NCBI RefSeq assembly: GCF_048771995.1
Contig: NC_133028.1
Span: forward strand, 625,001 to 689,000
Source of the DNA: Taeniopygia guttata
Lineage: Eukaryota > Chordata > Aves > Passeriformes > Estrildidae
DNA: 64,000 nt
Reading direction: 5' to 3'
Made by a program: the position numbers and the translations under genes. Of this stretch, positions 11,301 to 25,671 are shown one piece after another (position 1 is the stretch's first letter; each line of letters begins with the position of its first letter). Under the pieces are notes generated by a model. That model was not told where the DNA came from. It saw only the letters and a program-made list of their open reading frames with translations, and did not search any database.

Positions 11301-14300
11301 GGCAACCCACGGGCCTGGCCTGCCACGGCAACCCACGGCAACCTACGGCAACCCACAGCAACCCATGGGCCTGGCTGGCCACGGCAACCCACAGCAACCC
11401 ACGGCAACCCACGGCAGCCATGGGCCTGGCCGGCCACGGCAACCCAGAGCCCTGGTGCTGCTGTCCCTGGAACTGTCTGACAGCAGAGGCAGGGACTTGC
11501 CAGCAGCAGCTCCAGCTGCTCAGCCCAGCTGTGCAGAGGATAAAGGGGGGTTTGGGGACACTACACCCAAAGGGAGGGATGGCAGCTCACAACCAGCTTG
11601 GGCCAGGGAAACTTGCTCACTGCCACAAAGCATCCAAAACTAAAGATAATGGCGGCAGCACCTTGCAGCTCAATTCTGCTGCTTTTCCAGGAGACAGATC
11701 AGGATGTTCTTTCTAAAAGCAATAGCTCCACAACTCCTGATGTGCTTCTCCCCAGCCCCTCAGGACATGCAGCCTCAGAGCCACTTTTACCCAGAAGCCC
11801 TTCCTACAATGACACGTTTTTGTGTAACCCAGAAACACCCAGAGCTTGGCAGCATCACCCAGGATCAAACACACATCCAGAGAACCCCTGGACTTCTCCT
11901 GGAGCCCCCAGCCTGCCCTCAGAGCCAGGGAACTGTCATGCCCTCAGACTGGGCACCACAAGAGGGGCTCTATGGGCATGGAGACACATGTGCCATCAAT
12001 CTGCTGCTCCATCTCCCTGAAGATGCACAGGAGACTGTTCCCTTTAGGGTGGAAGATGGAGCAAGCAGCAGGTACAGCTGCACAGAAGTGCAGGCAGAAC
12101 CCAGGCGTGCCTGGAGAGCAGCTGCAAACGCTGCCAAAGCCACACTGAGCCGGCCAAGGAACTGCACTTGAGGGAATCCAGGAGCTGTGCTCACTCTGCA
12201 CAGAGACCCCAGGCAAGGCCTGGTGTGTGAGGAGGCTTCCAGCAGCCCTGGCAGGGCAGGGCAGGGCAGGGCTCACCTTGATGGCCCTCCTGACGATCAT
12301 GATGGCGTCGTGCAGGGAGCGCTCCGTCTCCTCCATGAACTGCTCGGCGCCGCCGCGCAGGATGATGGTGCACGTCTTGGCCTTGGGGCAGCCCGTGAAG
12401 AAGTTGTACCTGCCACAGGGAGGGCGTGGGCATGCAGGAGCTGCTGCTGGACAGGCAGGGTGGGCACTGAGCCAGCCCTGCAGCCCCAGCGGATCCTGAG
12501 CCAGGGAACACACAGGTGATGTTCCATGTAATGCAGGAAAATCCGTTCTCTTCCTGCTGCAGGAATCACACCGAACTGCTGCACCCAGTCTGCACCCGGC
12601 AGCAGCCAGCCCCAAACAGGACTGATCCCCCAGCAACTGGAATCCCAGTGTACTGTCCCCAGCTTCTCCTGCACTGACAGGGAAATGTCGAGCTGGAACT
12701 TCACAGAAGTGCCACAATCAACCCCAAAATGTGGGGATTTTCCATTACAAATTCAACACTACCACTGTGCTTTTTACAAGGCACTGCAGAATAAACATGT
12801 ACTTTTAAAAGTTTTTACAAGAGGTAGATCTCAATGAAATCTTGCTCCTGCCCATCCCCCAGCCTCAAAAAGCAGCTTCTGGCTACAATAAAATATACAT
12901 TTTGTAACAACCTTATTTTCATCTTAACAGCTTGAGGGATGTTGACTCAATGCTTTGAGCCCAGCTTTTCCACCTGCTACAGAGGGCTTGCACAGCACCC
13001 CAGGTCTGCAGCTGGTGTTTTTACCTCTCTCCCCCGATCTGAGTCTCCTCAAAGAGCTCACAGCGGCCCAGCACATCATCCGACAGGGCATTGACACTGG
13101 TCTGGATGGATCCCCCACAGGCCTGCAGGAATGGGGACAAGCACAGCATTACCACTGCTGACAGCCCACACCAGCCTCCCTGCAGGCTGCACTCCCCAGG
13201 GACAGCCCAGCTGCTGAGCTGGTGCAAACCCATCCTGCAGATTCAGGAAAACCCTTCTCCCTCCCTCCCTCCCTCCCCTCTCATGGACCCAGGCCAACCC
13301 CTGACAGCAAAATAACTCTGTGCAGCTTCAAGGTGCTGACACAGGCTCCAGAGCCCAGGAGATACACAAAGAAAGGTCAGGAAAAATACCACTCATGATG
13401 GAACAGGGGAGAACTCAGGAAAATAAACCTCTACTGATGCACTGATCAGATCTTTACATTACCACCAGGCTGTCAGGGTGTGACTGCTCACCCACCATGG
13501 AACAGCCTTGTCCTTTCAAACCCTTGTGAGGAGCGGTGAGATCAGTGAGCAGCTGCTTGGGAATGCCTGGTCTGGGGTGTCAGAACTGAGCCCAAAGGCT
13601 TTCCCCCGAGCCAGGGGAGCTCACCATCATGGTCCTCTTGAGATCCTCGTCCAGGACGCGGCCGGCGCAGAACATGTCCCTGTCAGCGAAGTACTGCGTG
13701 GCCACGTCCCCAATGGGGAGCTTGGACAGGACCACCTTGGCTCCTGACTTGTGGATCTTGTCCAGTTTGTCGTACAGGATGTTCCACTCTGCGTCCACGA
13801 TGGCCTGGTAATCCTGGCAGGAGGACAGGGCACAGATGTTCCTGTGCCAGGGGTGCCCCGGTGCAGCCCTGCCCCAGAGCTGCTCCCAGCACTGCAGGCA
13901 GGAAGGCCCTGCCCCGTGGCACTGCCCAGATGGTGCTTCAGGCCCAGGAGCTCCTGCAGCGCTCCAGGCACTGCTGGATGAGCTGTCCCTGCAAGGCCAC
14001 TCCTGAGGCTAAGGCAGTCACCAGAGCTGGTGGCTCTGCACAGCTGGGGCACAGTGACAGCTCACAAACGTGTCCTGACCCTGCTGTGCCTCCCAGGCTG
14101 CTGGAGCCTCCTTCCCACAGCGCAGCACAGCCCACCCGGTGTCTCCAAAGGGGAAGGATGGGCAGGAGGCAAATTCATTTATCATGGAATGGTTTGGGTG
14201 GGAACGGACCCTCTAAAGGTCACCCAGTGCCACCCTTGCCATGGCAGGGACACCCTCCACTACCTCAGGCTGCTCCCAGCCCTATCTAAACTCAGCTTGG

Positions 14301-17300
14301 ACACTCCCAGAGATGGGGCAGCCACAGCTGCTCTGGGAATTCCAGCCCAGCCCCTCCCCACCCTCCCAGCCAGGAATTCCTTGCCAAGATCCCAGCCCAA
14401 GCTCCCCTTTCCCAGGGGGAGCCATTCCCTGGGTCCTGTCCCTCTGTCCCTTGTCCCCAGTCCCTCTGCAGTGCTCCTGGAGCCCCTCCAGGCCCTGCAA
14501 GGGGCTCTGAGCTCTGCCTTCTCCAGGGGAACATTCCCAGCTCTGCCAGCCTGGCTCCAGAGCAGAGGGGCTGCAGCCCTGGAGCAGCTCTGTGCCCTCC
14601 CACCTCGTCCTTCCCCAGGGTTTGAGCAGCCCCAGGGGGCTCAGGGATGAGGAAGCAGGCCAGGCTCCCTGTGGCTCTTACCTCCACCGTATTGACTCTG
14701 ACCTCGGCGTTGTCCTTCTCAGCTTTCAGCTCCAGCTCCACGTTGAGCAGGGCGATTTTGGGGGACTGGTACTTCTTGGGCTGCATCTCAAACCCAGCAT
14801 AGGAGAAGGTTTTCTTAAAGGCAACTCCAGCCACCAGCTGTGAGTCCTGGAACACAGGGATTTGCCTCAGGCTCAGCCCCAGGTCCTCCTGCACAGGGTT
14901 AATAACAACTCCCACAGGACACCCCCTGCTTCCAGAGGCCTCATTTACAAAGCCTTCCCAGCACTGTCTCCTTTGATTAACCCACTTTCAGAGGAAATGA
15001 GCAGCAAGGATTTCGTTCAGCTCACAAGAGCAGCTTCCTCTCTACCCCTCAAAACTCCACAGCCAAGAACTCCTCACACAACCTTCAGATCAAGGAATGG
15101 AGCAGCTCTCTCCCTGATCTCTTTCCCATTCCTCCCCTTTGAACTCTTGGGTATTTCTCATCCACAGCCCCACTGGAGGCTGGTTTTTGCTCTGGTTTGT
15201 CTTTCCAAGTTCCATCACCACCTCCTGGATTTTCTGCAGCTGGACAGCCCTGTCCAACACCATTCCCTGGCATGAGCTCCTTGATTTCCTGGGTGAAGAA
15301 ATCAGGATCTGAACCTTTCTCCACGGGGGCTGTCCCACAGCCAGGATCAATCCCCTCCCAGATATCCAGTCCCAGACACAACAGGTTCTCCAGCACTGAG
15401 GCATAAACCACACATCCCACCTGCCCTGCCCACCACTAAATCAGCTTCATGAGGTTTGCCTCGCATTTTTCCCAACCCAGTAATCCTACATGCAACCAGG
15501 ACTTCTGGATCCAGAAGTAACAAAGACTTCCCACAGAAAAAACGTTAATTATTTGCAGAGAGATAAATTGAATTCTATCAGGAACTACTTTTGCTGCAGT
15601 GAGGTGAAAAGTATATTTAGGTCAAAAACCAAAAAGAAGGAAACTCAACCCTACCTGCCGAGCTTCCTCCTCACACCAACAGCTTTGTCCCACTTTGGGA
15701 ATTCCCCAACACACACTGTCAAGCCAGGCTGCACTTCTGCTGGAGCCAAGGCACCACCAGAGCAGGGACCCCTGTCTCCCACCCTTCAGGAAGGCTCCAA
15801 CACTTACTTCCAAAGCTCCTCCTTGCACCTTCTTTATCCCGATCATCTTGAGCTGCAACAAGTCATCCAACATCATCACAGCATCTACAACCATCTTGGA
15901 GAAAAACTCCTTGCTCTGGGAGATGAGCTTGGAGCTCAGGGCTGTGGCTGCACACTTTTCCAGGAGACTCCTCTGCTCACTGCAGAAAGGGAAGGAAAAG
16001 AAAAACAAAGGTTTAGTCACCTGCCAGACCTTTGCACAAGCCCCAAACACCATCTAGATTTATTAATCACAAGTTTAGGGTGGAAAACAACTTTAAGGTC
16101 TTTCAGTCCAGCACAGCCAAGACCACCACTGCCCATGTCCCCAAGGGCCACAACCACAGGGCCCTGAAATCCTGCCAGTAATAGCAATGCCTCCCCTACC
16201 CTGGGCACTTCCAAGGCCTTTCCAGGAAGGAATTTCCCCAGTGCCCACCCCGAGGTTCCCTTGAGGCTGTTCCCTCTCCTCCTGTCCCTGTTCCTGGGAA
16301 CAAATCCCAAATCCCCCCAGCTGTCCCCTCCTGGCAGGAGCTGTGCAGAGCCACAAGGTTCCCCTGAGCCTCCTTTGCTCCAGGCTGAGCCCCCTCAGCT
16401 CCCTCAGGAACTCTCCAGCCCCTTCCCAACTCCCTCAGGAACTCTCCAGCCCCTTCCCAGCTCCCTCAGGAACTCTCCAGCCCCTTCCCAGCTCCCTCAG
16501 GAACTCTCCAGCCCCTTCCCAGCTCCCTCGGGAACTCTCCAGTCCCTTCCCCGCTCCCTCAGGAACTCTCCAGCCCCTTCCCAGCTCCCTCAGGAACTCT
16601 CCAGCCACTTCCCAGCTCCCTCGGGAACTCTCCAGCCCCTTCCCAGCTCCCTCAGGAACTCTCCAGCCCCTTCCCACTCCCTTCCCTGCCCTGGACACAC
16701 TCCAGCCCCTCAGCGTCTGTTCTGTCATGAGGGGCCAAAATCCTCTCTGACAGAGGCAAAGATCAGCCCCCTCCTGTCAATGGGGAGAACGAGGCACAAA
16801 TCCCAGAATGACAAATCTCAGTCTCCTTTTTAGAGCTTGAGCTAACTGACGAGGCTGACTGACTTTTATGCAGCTAAAATCAGACAAGAGCAGGTGCTTC
16901 CTTCATCCCAAGGCTGGGAGCTGTTCCTGAACCCCCTGAAGGCAGCACATTCCGGCAGTACTAACTCAGGCGGTGTATGTGCAGCAGTGGGTGACACAGG
17001 GAGGTGTGGATCCAGCTGCCAGGATCTGTCTCCCATGGGAACCACTCTATTTCCCACCACAGGACCACATTTGGGTTTTTTCCCAGCATTTTTTTAGAAT
17101 TTGGTTGGGACAACCCATTTTGGTTTATTCAGGATGCTTATGAAGCTGAATTAACTTCTAATTAACTGCAGGTATCACTAAGGTCAAGTAGACAAGAGCT
17201 GAAAATCCAGGGAGAAAAGGAACTCCAATATTCTCACCTCAGCTGAAGGGATTACTGCTATGAGCTATCTACCTTGGTGTGTGACAGCTAAAAGGGGATC

Positions 17301-20300
17301 TGATCCTCAGGGAACTGCTGAGATTTAACACTGCCACTGACTGCAGCGAGAGCTCCAAGACTCCACTGCTGCAAAGAAGAAATCAGGGCACTTGTTTTGG
17401 TGCCCAGCTTCCTCCGTGAGCACTGGGAGACACTGCCCTACATCATCCCTGCAGCCAAGAGGGAGCACAGCACTGCCCCCGCAGGAGCAGGGAATTCCAG
17501 GGAAACTGGGAACAACCCCGGTGTGGGGCTGCAGCTCCAGGTGCCTCCTGGAGACGTCAGTCAGAGCCACAGGATTCAGCAGCACCCTCACAGCAGCCAG
17601 CTGGAGCCCAGAACAGAACCAGGTCACCTCCAAGGGAAACTTACTCTTTATCCTCCTTCTTCACGGAGACAGCGATGTCTTTGATCTTGTTCACAGCCTG
17701 GCAAAAAGGAACAGCTGGATTAATGATTTATGCCAAGCTGGTGAGACCTCCATCCTCTCTTTGTATTTTATCTTTTGGTCTCTGTTTCAACGTCACTGAA
17801 GTTTTAAGTGTTTAAGTTATTCCCCCCCTGCCAGAGCAGTGATTCCAAGGAATACACCAATATGTGAGGAGTGGGAGGAGGCTCAGGGCTGCTCTGCTGA
17901 TTCTGTTTTCAGCAGAGACCCTGGGAATCAAAGGGCTACTGAGGAGTGAACCTCCAAAAATCAGCTTACTGGGATCAACAGGCTCCAGGAGACACACAGG
18001 TTACTAAGAAGCAGCATGGAACAGGAAGAGCAGGAGAATGGGAAATGAGTTTTCCCATTCATTCCTTCCTCCTTGGGAAAACCCCAAAGGAGGTGACAGC
18101 ACTCCAGAGGTACAGGCGGGTACAGCAGCCTGGCACGGGAGAGCAGCGCTGCTGGCAGGGAGGCAGCAGGAGATGCTGCTGGCACTCCCCACGCCCATCC
18201 CCAGGGGTGTCCCTGTGCCCTGTGGCTGGCACAGCTGGCCCGTGTCCCGTGTCCCGTGTCCGTGTCCTCACCAGCTGCGTGGCCGTGCGGAAGGCGCGGA
18301 TGATGATCTGCGGATGGAGCCCCTCCTCCACGTAGGGCTTCACCTGCTTCAGGAACTCGGCTGCCAGCAGGGTCACCGACGTGGTGCCATCGCCCACCTG
18401 CAGGACAGGGGACACCGTGCCACCCCCAGGCTGTGCCCCCCCCACTGCAGACACCACCTGAGAGCAGCTGCAAAACCACTCCAGAGCTTCCAGGGAAAGC
18501 AGAGCTCAGGATTTGCTCTGCTTACAGATTTGTGGCTGAATTCCCCAGTCATTCAGAGCGGTCTGGGTGGAAAGGGACCTCAAAGCCCATCCAGTGCCAC
18601 CCTCTGCCATGGGCAGGGACACGTTCTGCCATCCCAGGTTGCTCCATGTCCCATCCAGCCTCACCTTGGGCACTGCCAGGGATCCAGGGGCAGCCACAGC
18701 AAATCTGGGAATTCCAGCCCAGCCAGGAATTCCTTGCCAAGATCCCAGCCCAAGCTCCCCTTTCCCAGTGGGAGCCATTCCCTGGCTCCTGTCCCTCTGT
18801 CCCTTGTCCCCAGTCCCTCTCCAGCTCTCCTGGAGCCCCTTCAGGGACTCTGAGCATTCCCTGGATTTTCCCTTCTCCAGGGGAACATTCCCAGCTCTGC
18901 CAGCCTGGCTCCAGAGCAGGCAGGATAAAGCCCAGCACTCCATGAGCGATTCCCAGCAGCAAACAGCAAGCCCAGGGCAGCACTGGCCCTCAGCTGCCCT
19001 GTGTGCCCCCCCAGGCACAGCCAGGCTCCCCTCCCACCTCAGCATCCTGGGATTTGGCGATGTCCACCAAGGTCTTCGCGGCCGGGTGGACGACGTCCAG
19101 CAGCTTCAGGATGGTGGCCCCATCGTTGGAGATGGTGGCTTTGCCTGGGGTTTGTGGAGAAAAGGAAGTTAAAGGCAGCTTTACACCGGCAAGGGTAAAG
19201 CCCGTCCCTGGGGGCTCTCAGGAGGCCTCAGCAGGTGCCTCTGCTCCACCAGAACCTGTCAGCCCATCTGTGGAGCAGGTTCAGTGAAGTCAGCCTGAGA
19301 GCAGAACAACTTTCCACACCAACAAAGGTTTGGACTTCATTTCCCTCTTCTCAAAGGCCTCCCTAGACAGATAAAACCATATTCTAGTCTGAGACTCCCA
19401 TGAAGAAAGAGTCTAGAAATCATATTAGTTATTGTAAGAGAAGTTTAAATCCAATTATCCTTTTGAACAAGGACTTATTGCAGTTCCTACTTGTAAAAGC
19501 TACTTAAAGACAATACTAAGCCTCTTCACTCCACCCTTCAGTAACAAAAATAGTAAATAATTATTATTATTATGGTGACTTCATACCAGTCTTTTCAGAG
19601 TGACGGCAAAGCTCATCTCTAAATCTCACTTCAAAAAAGATTAAAAATCAGCCCAGGAACATCCACTGACCTCACACTCAGCCACAACTGCTGAGTTACT
19701 CCACAGGTATCATGAGCCTCATTTAAAAATAGAGATGAACAAAAATACCTGAAGACAGGTTCAAGCCTCTCTGCTTCTCCTGTCTGGCACAGACTGACAA
19801 TGGATGCACCCAACTGATGCCTCAGGCTTTAGCTTTTCTACTTTTCAGGTTCTGTGCTGCTTTAGTGTGCAGTTCTGGGTTTCATTTTATGGACTGATGA
19901 GCTCTCATCAGAAAGCAGGGAGACAAAACAATTCCTGCTCCAGCTGGGCACCAAGGACAAACGATCCAAACCTCAGCCCAGGAGCACAAACACCGTGGGC
20001 TGGAGAGAGAAAAACAAGCAGGGTGGGACTGCCTGGGCTAAAGCTGGAATGGGACAATGAACTCCAAGGTACCAATGGAGCAGGACTGATCCCAGGGAGA
20101 GCCCCCGGGAGCGCTCGTGCATTTTGGGGCCATTTTGGTTCACTTGGGTGCAGCCCTGGCTGGGCTCTGGTGCTGCCCAAGGTGGATCCATGGAGGAGAT
20201 CCTTTGAATAAATCCCTGCTTTGTTCTTCAGCTCTGTCCAGCCCCTGTTCTAGGCCAGCCTTCCCAAGGCAGCACAAACCCCCTGACTCTGCATCTCCTC

Positions 20301-22110
20301 AGGAGCTCCTGGGGAGCCATCAGGAATCCTCAGGCTGGACTGGCAGCTGTCCAGGCAGGCAAACCCTGGTTCTAAGGGGTTCCAGCGCCACCGAGACAGA
20401 GCTGCAGCTCTGCCGGAGCGCCGAGCCCGGCGGGGTGAGGCTGCTGGCACGAGGCAGATGCCAACGCCCGTACCCACCCCGATCGTCCACGATGAGCTTG
20501 TCCATGCCGCGCGGGCCCAGCGTGGTGCGCACGGCCTCGGCGATCACCTGGCACGCGTTGATGTTGCTGACCAGCTGCGGGATGCCCTGCGAGGTGTCCG
20601 TGCCCTCCTTCAGCAGGATAACCGGCGTTGGCTGCGGGGAGGAGCGCGGCACAGCCGTTATCCCAAGCAGGAACAAACTCCTGCCAGCCCAAAAGGCACC
20701 CAGAAGGACTGAAAACACAGACTCGCTGCAATGCCCCTGCCCCACGCCACCCACTCTGCTGGGAATTCACACAACTGCTCTGCCACAGGCTCGGGGACCA
20801 CACAGGAATCGTCCCAAAAATAACAGGGGTTTTTGGGCAGTGTGGCCCACTGAGGCTCTGATCTGATGCTGGCCTGGAGGAGACAGAACTTGCAGGAATT
20901 ACAGAGACAGTGAGGAACCAAACAAGTCGGGGTGGCCAAAGCACCACAGCAGCTGTGGCTGCCCCTGGATCCCTGGCAGTGTCCCAGGCCAGGCTGGTCG
21001 GGGCCTGGAGCAGCTGGGACAGTGGGAGGTGTCCCTGCCAGGGCAGGGGTGGCACTGGATGGGTCTTAAGGCCCCTTCCAACCCAAACCATTCCATCAGT
21101 GCGGCAACCATCTCACGGGCAGGGCTCAGGCAAAGCCCAAACACTGCCCAAATTTGGGATGCACTGGCTTGGAACTGCCAGTTCAGAGGTAGAACTAAAC
21201 TGAACTAACTAACTAACTAACTGCTGAACCAGCTGAGCAGGCACACAGCAGGACTAAACTGTGCTTGCTGCACTGAGGTCACAAGCACAAGAAAAGGAGC
21301 TACTGCAGAGGGCGACGGGCAGTGATGGGCACGAAGAACATCCTCGGGGGCTGGAGCATCTCTCCTCTGAGGAGCTGGGCCTGCTTAGGCTGGAGAAGGG
21401 AAGGCTGAGAGGGATCCCATCAATCCATACACATCTATCCGAGGCAGTGCCAAGAGGTTGGTGCCAGACTGTGTTTGGTGATGCCCAGCAACAGCACGTA
21501 AATTAAAACACAAGCAGTTCCACCTCAACGTGAGGAAGAACTTTCCATGGAGGGTGATGGAGCGCTGGCACAGCTGCACAGGGAGGGCCTGGAGACATCC
21601 CAAAGCCACCTGGACACGCTCCTGTGTCACCTGCTCCAGGAGACCCTGCCTGGGCAGGGGTTCAACTGAGTGATCTCCACCCTGACTATTCTGTGATCCC
21701 TGAAACGCTTCTGTGGAAAAGAACGTACAGCCTTCCTCCACACCCGGCAGCGCGGGGATCCCGACGGAAACGGAACCGTTTATCCCGGGGCAATCAGCCT
21801 GGAGAGACATGCCCCTCCCGCATCCCCGCGGGGCCCGGGGCCGGAGGGGCCGGAGGGGCCCGGGGCCGGGCCGGAGCCGGTGCTGCCCGCTGCCCGGCCC
21901 GCGGCCAGCACAGCCCGGCTGCGGCGGGCGCGGCTCCCGCCGGGCCTGCGCGCTCCATCCCCGCCGGTTTGGCCCGGCCCGCCCCGGCCCGGCCCGCCGC
22001 AGCCGCTCGCCGGGGGCCCCGCGGGCTGGGCAGCGCGGCGGGACGCGGGGACGGCGGCGGATGAGGGCGGATGGCGGCGGATGGCGCGGGGCTCCCTCAC
22101 TCACCATCAT
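8394..22110 (-). CDS. CCT7: T-complex protein 1 subunit eta (CCT7), complete
   Basis: Twelve coding exons, in transcript order: 22105-22110 (only ATGATG, 'MM'), 20478-20631, 19038-19144, 18272-18397, 17645-17697, 15808-15979, 14682-14846, 13625-13813, 13025-13122, 12277-12409, 10789-10995 and 8394-8618. They sum to 1,635 bp and encode 544 aa (human is 543). CCT7 is one of eight subunits of the cytosolic group II chaperonin TRiC/CCT, which folds actin, tubulin and WD-repeat proteins using ATP. Visible family features are '[12 protein letters not shown]' at the N-terminus, '[11 protein letters not shown]', the nucleotide-binding 'GDGTTS' (residues 91-96), '[13 protein letters not shown]' (about 405-417), '[10 protein letters not shown]' and the C-terminal '[11 protein letters not shown]' tail. 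The gene is intact. It shares a bidirectional promoter with PRADC1. Introns are filled with CR1 LINE fragments and minisatellites, one of which duplicates the last splice acceptor. Confidence 0.98.
8619..9100. repeat. 39-bp minisatellite covering the last CCT7 splice acceptor
   Basis: Eleven clear copies (plus a degenerate twelfth near 9084) of a 39-bp unit, a few shortened to about 31 bp. Each contains 'CCACATCC(C/T)GCCCTG' followed by 'GGGACAGAGGGACAGGATC'. The unit begins with the first bases of the last CCT7 exon and its acceptor, so each copy reads on the minus strand as a pyrimidine tract plus CAG plus 'GGC(G/A)GGATGTGG'. Confidence 0.92.
9305..9520 (-). mobile_element. CR1 LINE 3' fragment
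   Basis: The segment opens with 'GGATCACAGAGTCACTGAGG' and 'CTGGAAAAGCCCTCCCAGA', the reverse complement of an avian CR1 3' tail, followed by 'CATCCAGGGATGGGGACTCC'. It lies in a CCT7 intron and is diverged and truncated. Confidence 0.75.
10268..10430. repeat. ~31-bp minisatellite in CCT7 intron
   Basis: Five copies of a unit made of 'CCACTGCATTCCCAGAGG' followed by 'AGCAGCTTTCTT', with copy-specific substitutions. Confidence 0.9.
11040..11450. repeat. complex minisatellite (GGCAACCCAC / GGGCCTGGC) in CCT7 intron
   Basis: About 400 bp built from the two short words 'GGCAACCCAC(G/A)' and 'GGGCCTGGCTGGCCAC' in varying numbers. It starts 45 bp from the acceptor of the exon at 10789-10995, so it occupies the likely branch-point side of that intron. 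Confidence 0.88.
11451..12270. other. CCT7 intron, unique sequence
   Basis: Intronic sequence without tandem repeats or recognised mobile elements. No RNA gene, exon or regulatory motif was recognised. Confidence 0.5.
14172..14605 (-). mobile_element. CR1 LINE fragment (3' end plus internal part)
   Basis: Begins 'ATCATGGAATGGTTTGGGTG', the complement of a CR1 terminus, and continues through 'CCATGGCAGGGACACC', 'CAGCTGCTCTGGGAATTCC' and 'TTCTCCAGGGGAACATTC', in the order expected for an antisense CR1. Lies in the CCT7 intron between exons 13625-13813 and 14682-14846. Confidence 0.88.
14907..15780. other. CCT7 intron, unique sequence
   Basis: Mixed-composition intronic DNA. An AT-richer patch lies at 15520-15640. 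No coding exon, RNA gene or repeat array was recognised. Confidence 0.5.
16050..16700 (-). mobile_element. CR1 LINE fragment with an internal minisatellite
   Basis: Antisense CR1: starts near 'GGTGGAAAACAACTTTAAGG' and continues through 'CCCTGTTCCTGGGAACAAAT' and 'TGTGCAGAGCCACAAGG'. The internal part matches a second copy at about 33,795-34,015. From about 16390 its 'CCCTCAGGAACTCTCC' segment is expanded into a tandem array. Confidence 0.85.
16388..16685. repeat. 31-bp minisatellite derived from a CR1 segment
   Basis: About nine copies of a unit made of 'CTCCCTCAGGAACTCTCCAG' followed by 'CCCCTTCCCAG'. The related CR1 copy at 33.9 kb carries only about two units, so the expansion happened inside this insertion. 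Confidence 0.9.
17160..17640. other. CCT7 intron, unique sequence
   Basis: Intronic sequence upstream of the 53-bp exon at 17645-17697. Nothing further was recognised. Confidence 0.5.
18540..18920 (-). mobile_element. CR1 LINE fragment
   Basis: Antisense CR1: 'GGTCTGGGTGGAAAGGGACC', 'CCATGGGCAGGGACACG', 'CCAGCCAGGAATTCCTTGCC', 'TTCTCCAGGGGAACATTCCC'. It is nearly identical in layout to the copies at 14.2 kb and 56.4 kb. Lies in a CCT7 intron. Confidence 0.88.
19145..20470. other. CCT7 intron 2, AT-rich unique sequence
   Basis: Contains the most AT-rich stretch of the CCT7 locus (about 19,330-19,760), including a short (TTA)n run near 19,558. No exon, small RNA or mobile element was recognised. 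Confidence 0.5.
20925..21108 (+). mobile_element. CR1 LINE 3' end
   Basis: Sense CR1 tail: 'TGGCTGCCCCTGGATCCC', 'GGTGTCCCTGCCAGGGCAG', 'CCTTCCAACCCAAACCATTC'. Lies in CCT7 intron 1. Confidence 0.88.
21290..21705 (+). mobile_element. CR1-type LINE 3' region, second subfamily
   Basis: Contains 'GCTGGAGCATCTCTCCTC', 'AGGCTGGAGAAGGGAAGGC', 'GAACTTTCCATGGAGGG', 'CTGGAGACATCCCAAAG' and ends near 'ACTATTCTGTGATCCCTG', the order of an avian CR1 3' region. It differs from the other copies in the window, so a different subfamily is likely. Assignment to CR1 rather than another avian retroposon tail is from memory. Confidence 0.7.
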
Positions 22111-22379
22111 CGCGGCGGCGGCTGGCTCCCGGCCCCACAATGCACCGCGCCCGCCCAGAACCTTCCCGGGGGCGGGCCGGTGGAGCACAATTTGGCAGGG
22201 AGGCCAGAGGGCGCGCAGCGCGGGAAGGACAATGGATCACTATTTAGCAGCGAGCGCCGCGGTGACAGCGAGCTGCCCGCGTGTGATTGATGGCGGCGCT
22301 GACCAATAGGAAGGAGCGCGGTGAGGCCATGAACCAATGGGGAGCGCGGGGCGGCCCGGTGGGCGGGGCGCGCGCAGCC
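22111..22379. promoter_or_regulatory. bidirectional CCT7/PRADC1 promoter with paired CCAAT boxes
   Basis: Only 269 bp separate the CCT7 start codon (minus) from the PRADC1 start codon (plus). The interval has CCAAT at 22303-22307 and 22334-22338 on the plus strand, 31 bp apart, a spacing typical of NF-Y-bound promoters. No TATA box is seen. Head-to-head housekeeping genes normally share such CpG/CCAAT promoters. Confidence 0.75.
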
Positions 22380-24993
<2,614 letters not shown>

Positions 24994-25400
24994 CAGCAGG
25001 CTGCTCAAGGACTTGCTGGTGCATCCCAGGACCTTGCCCTGAGGAGCGGCTTTGAGGAGAGGATCCCAGCACGCTCCAGAGATCCCGCTGGATTCGGCGA
25101 CAGGGAGATCTTTCTGCTGGCACCGCGGTGTGGCCCAGGGCAAGCACCAGTGCCAGGGGAACCTTGAGCCCGGCACTGACCTGTGACTGTGGGAGGGAGG
25201 CCAGCACTTCCCAGGAAACATTTGACCTTGTGCTGCTGATTTGGAGGATGAGGACTGGCAGGAATGGGGGAAGAGCGATACAGGCTTGGTCTGTACCGGC
25301 AGGGCTCACCCGATGTCTGTATATTTTTGTCTGAGCTAATGAAGTCCGAGTAAGTTTTAGAGAAAGGGAAGTTTCTCTTTTATTTCTCAGCAGATGAAGG
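24994..25400 (+). other. PRADC1: PRADC1 3'UTR (extent inferred)
   Basis: Unique sequence after the PRADC1 stop. No canonical AATAAA is seen on the plus strand; a weak GATAAA near 25400 is the best candidate. On the minus strand AATAAA occurs near 25378-25383 and 25666-25671, so SMYD5 read-through could overlap PRADC1 sequence here. Confidence 0.5.
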
Positions 25401-25665
25401 GATAAATCTCATCCTCGATTTTTTTCCTAGTAAAATTCTCCAAGTACGTCCTGCAGCTGGGGCAGGGCTCAGAGCCTCATGGGACAGCACAGCCTCCAGC
25501 AGCTGTCCCCAAGGGTGGGCTGGTCACAAATCCAGAGCCCACAGTTGCACAGGTGTCTGTTCGCTCAGCCCCAGCCCTGTGTCCCCACAGGTGCAGCCCC
25601 TGGGTCACAGCCCTGTCTGCACTCAGCAATACAAAGCACAGGTCCCCAGCTGTCACCAGGCTCGG

Positions 25666-25671
25666 TTTATT
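25666..25671 (-). terminator. poly(A) signal AATAAA for SMYD5 (minus strand)
   Basis: TTTATT on the plus strand. It would give SMYD5 a 3'UTR of about 1.17 kb (25,660-26,836). A second candidate lies about 290 bp further downstream at 25378-25383. Confidence 0.55.

Noticed and set aside
21290-21705. Solo LTR of an endogenous retrovirus
   Set aside because: The order of words and the ATTCTGTG-type end fit a CR1 tail better. No terminal TG/CA pair or target duplication was evident by eye.
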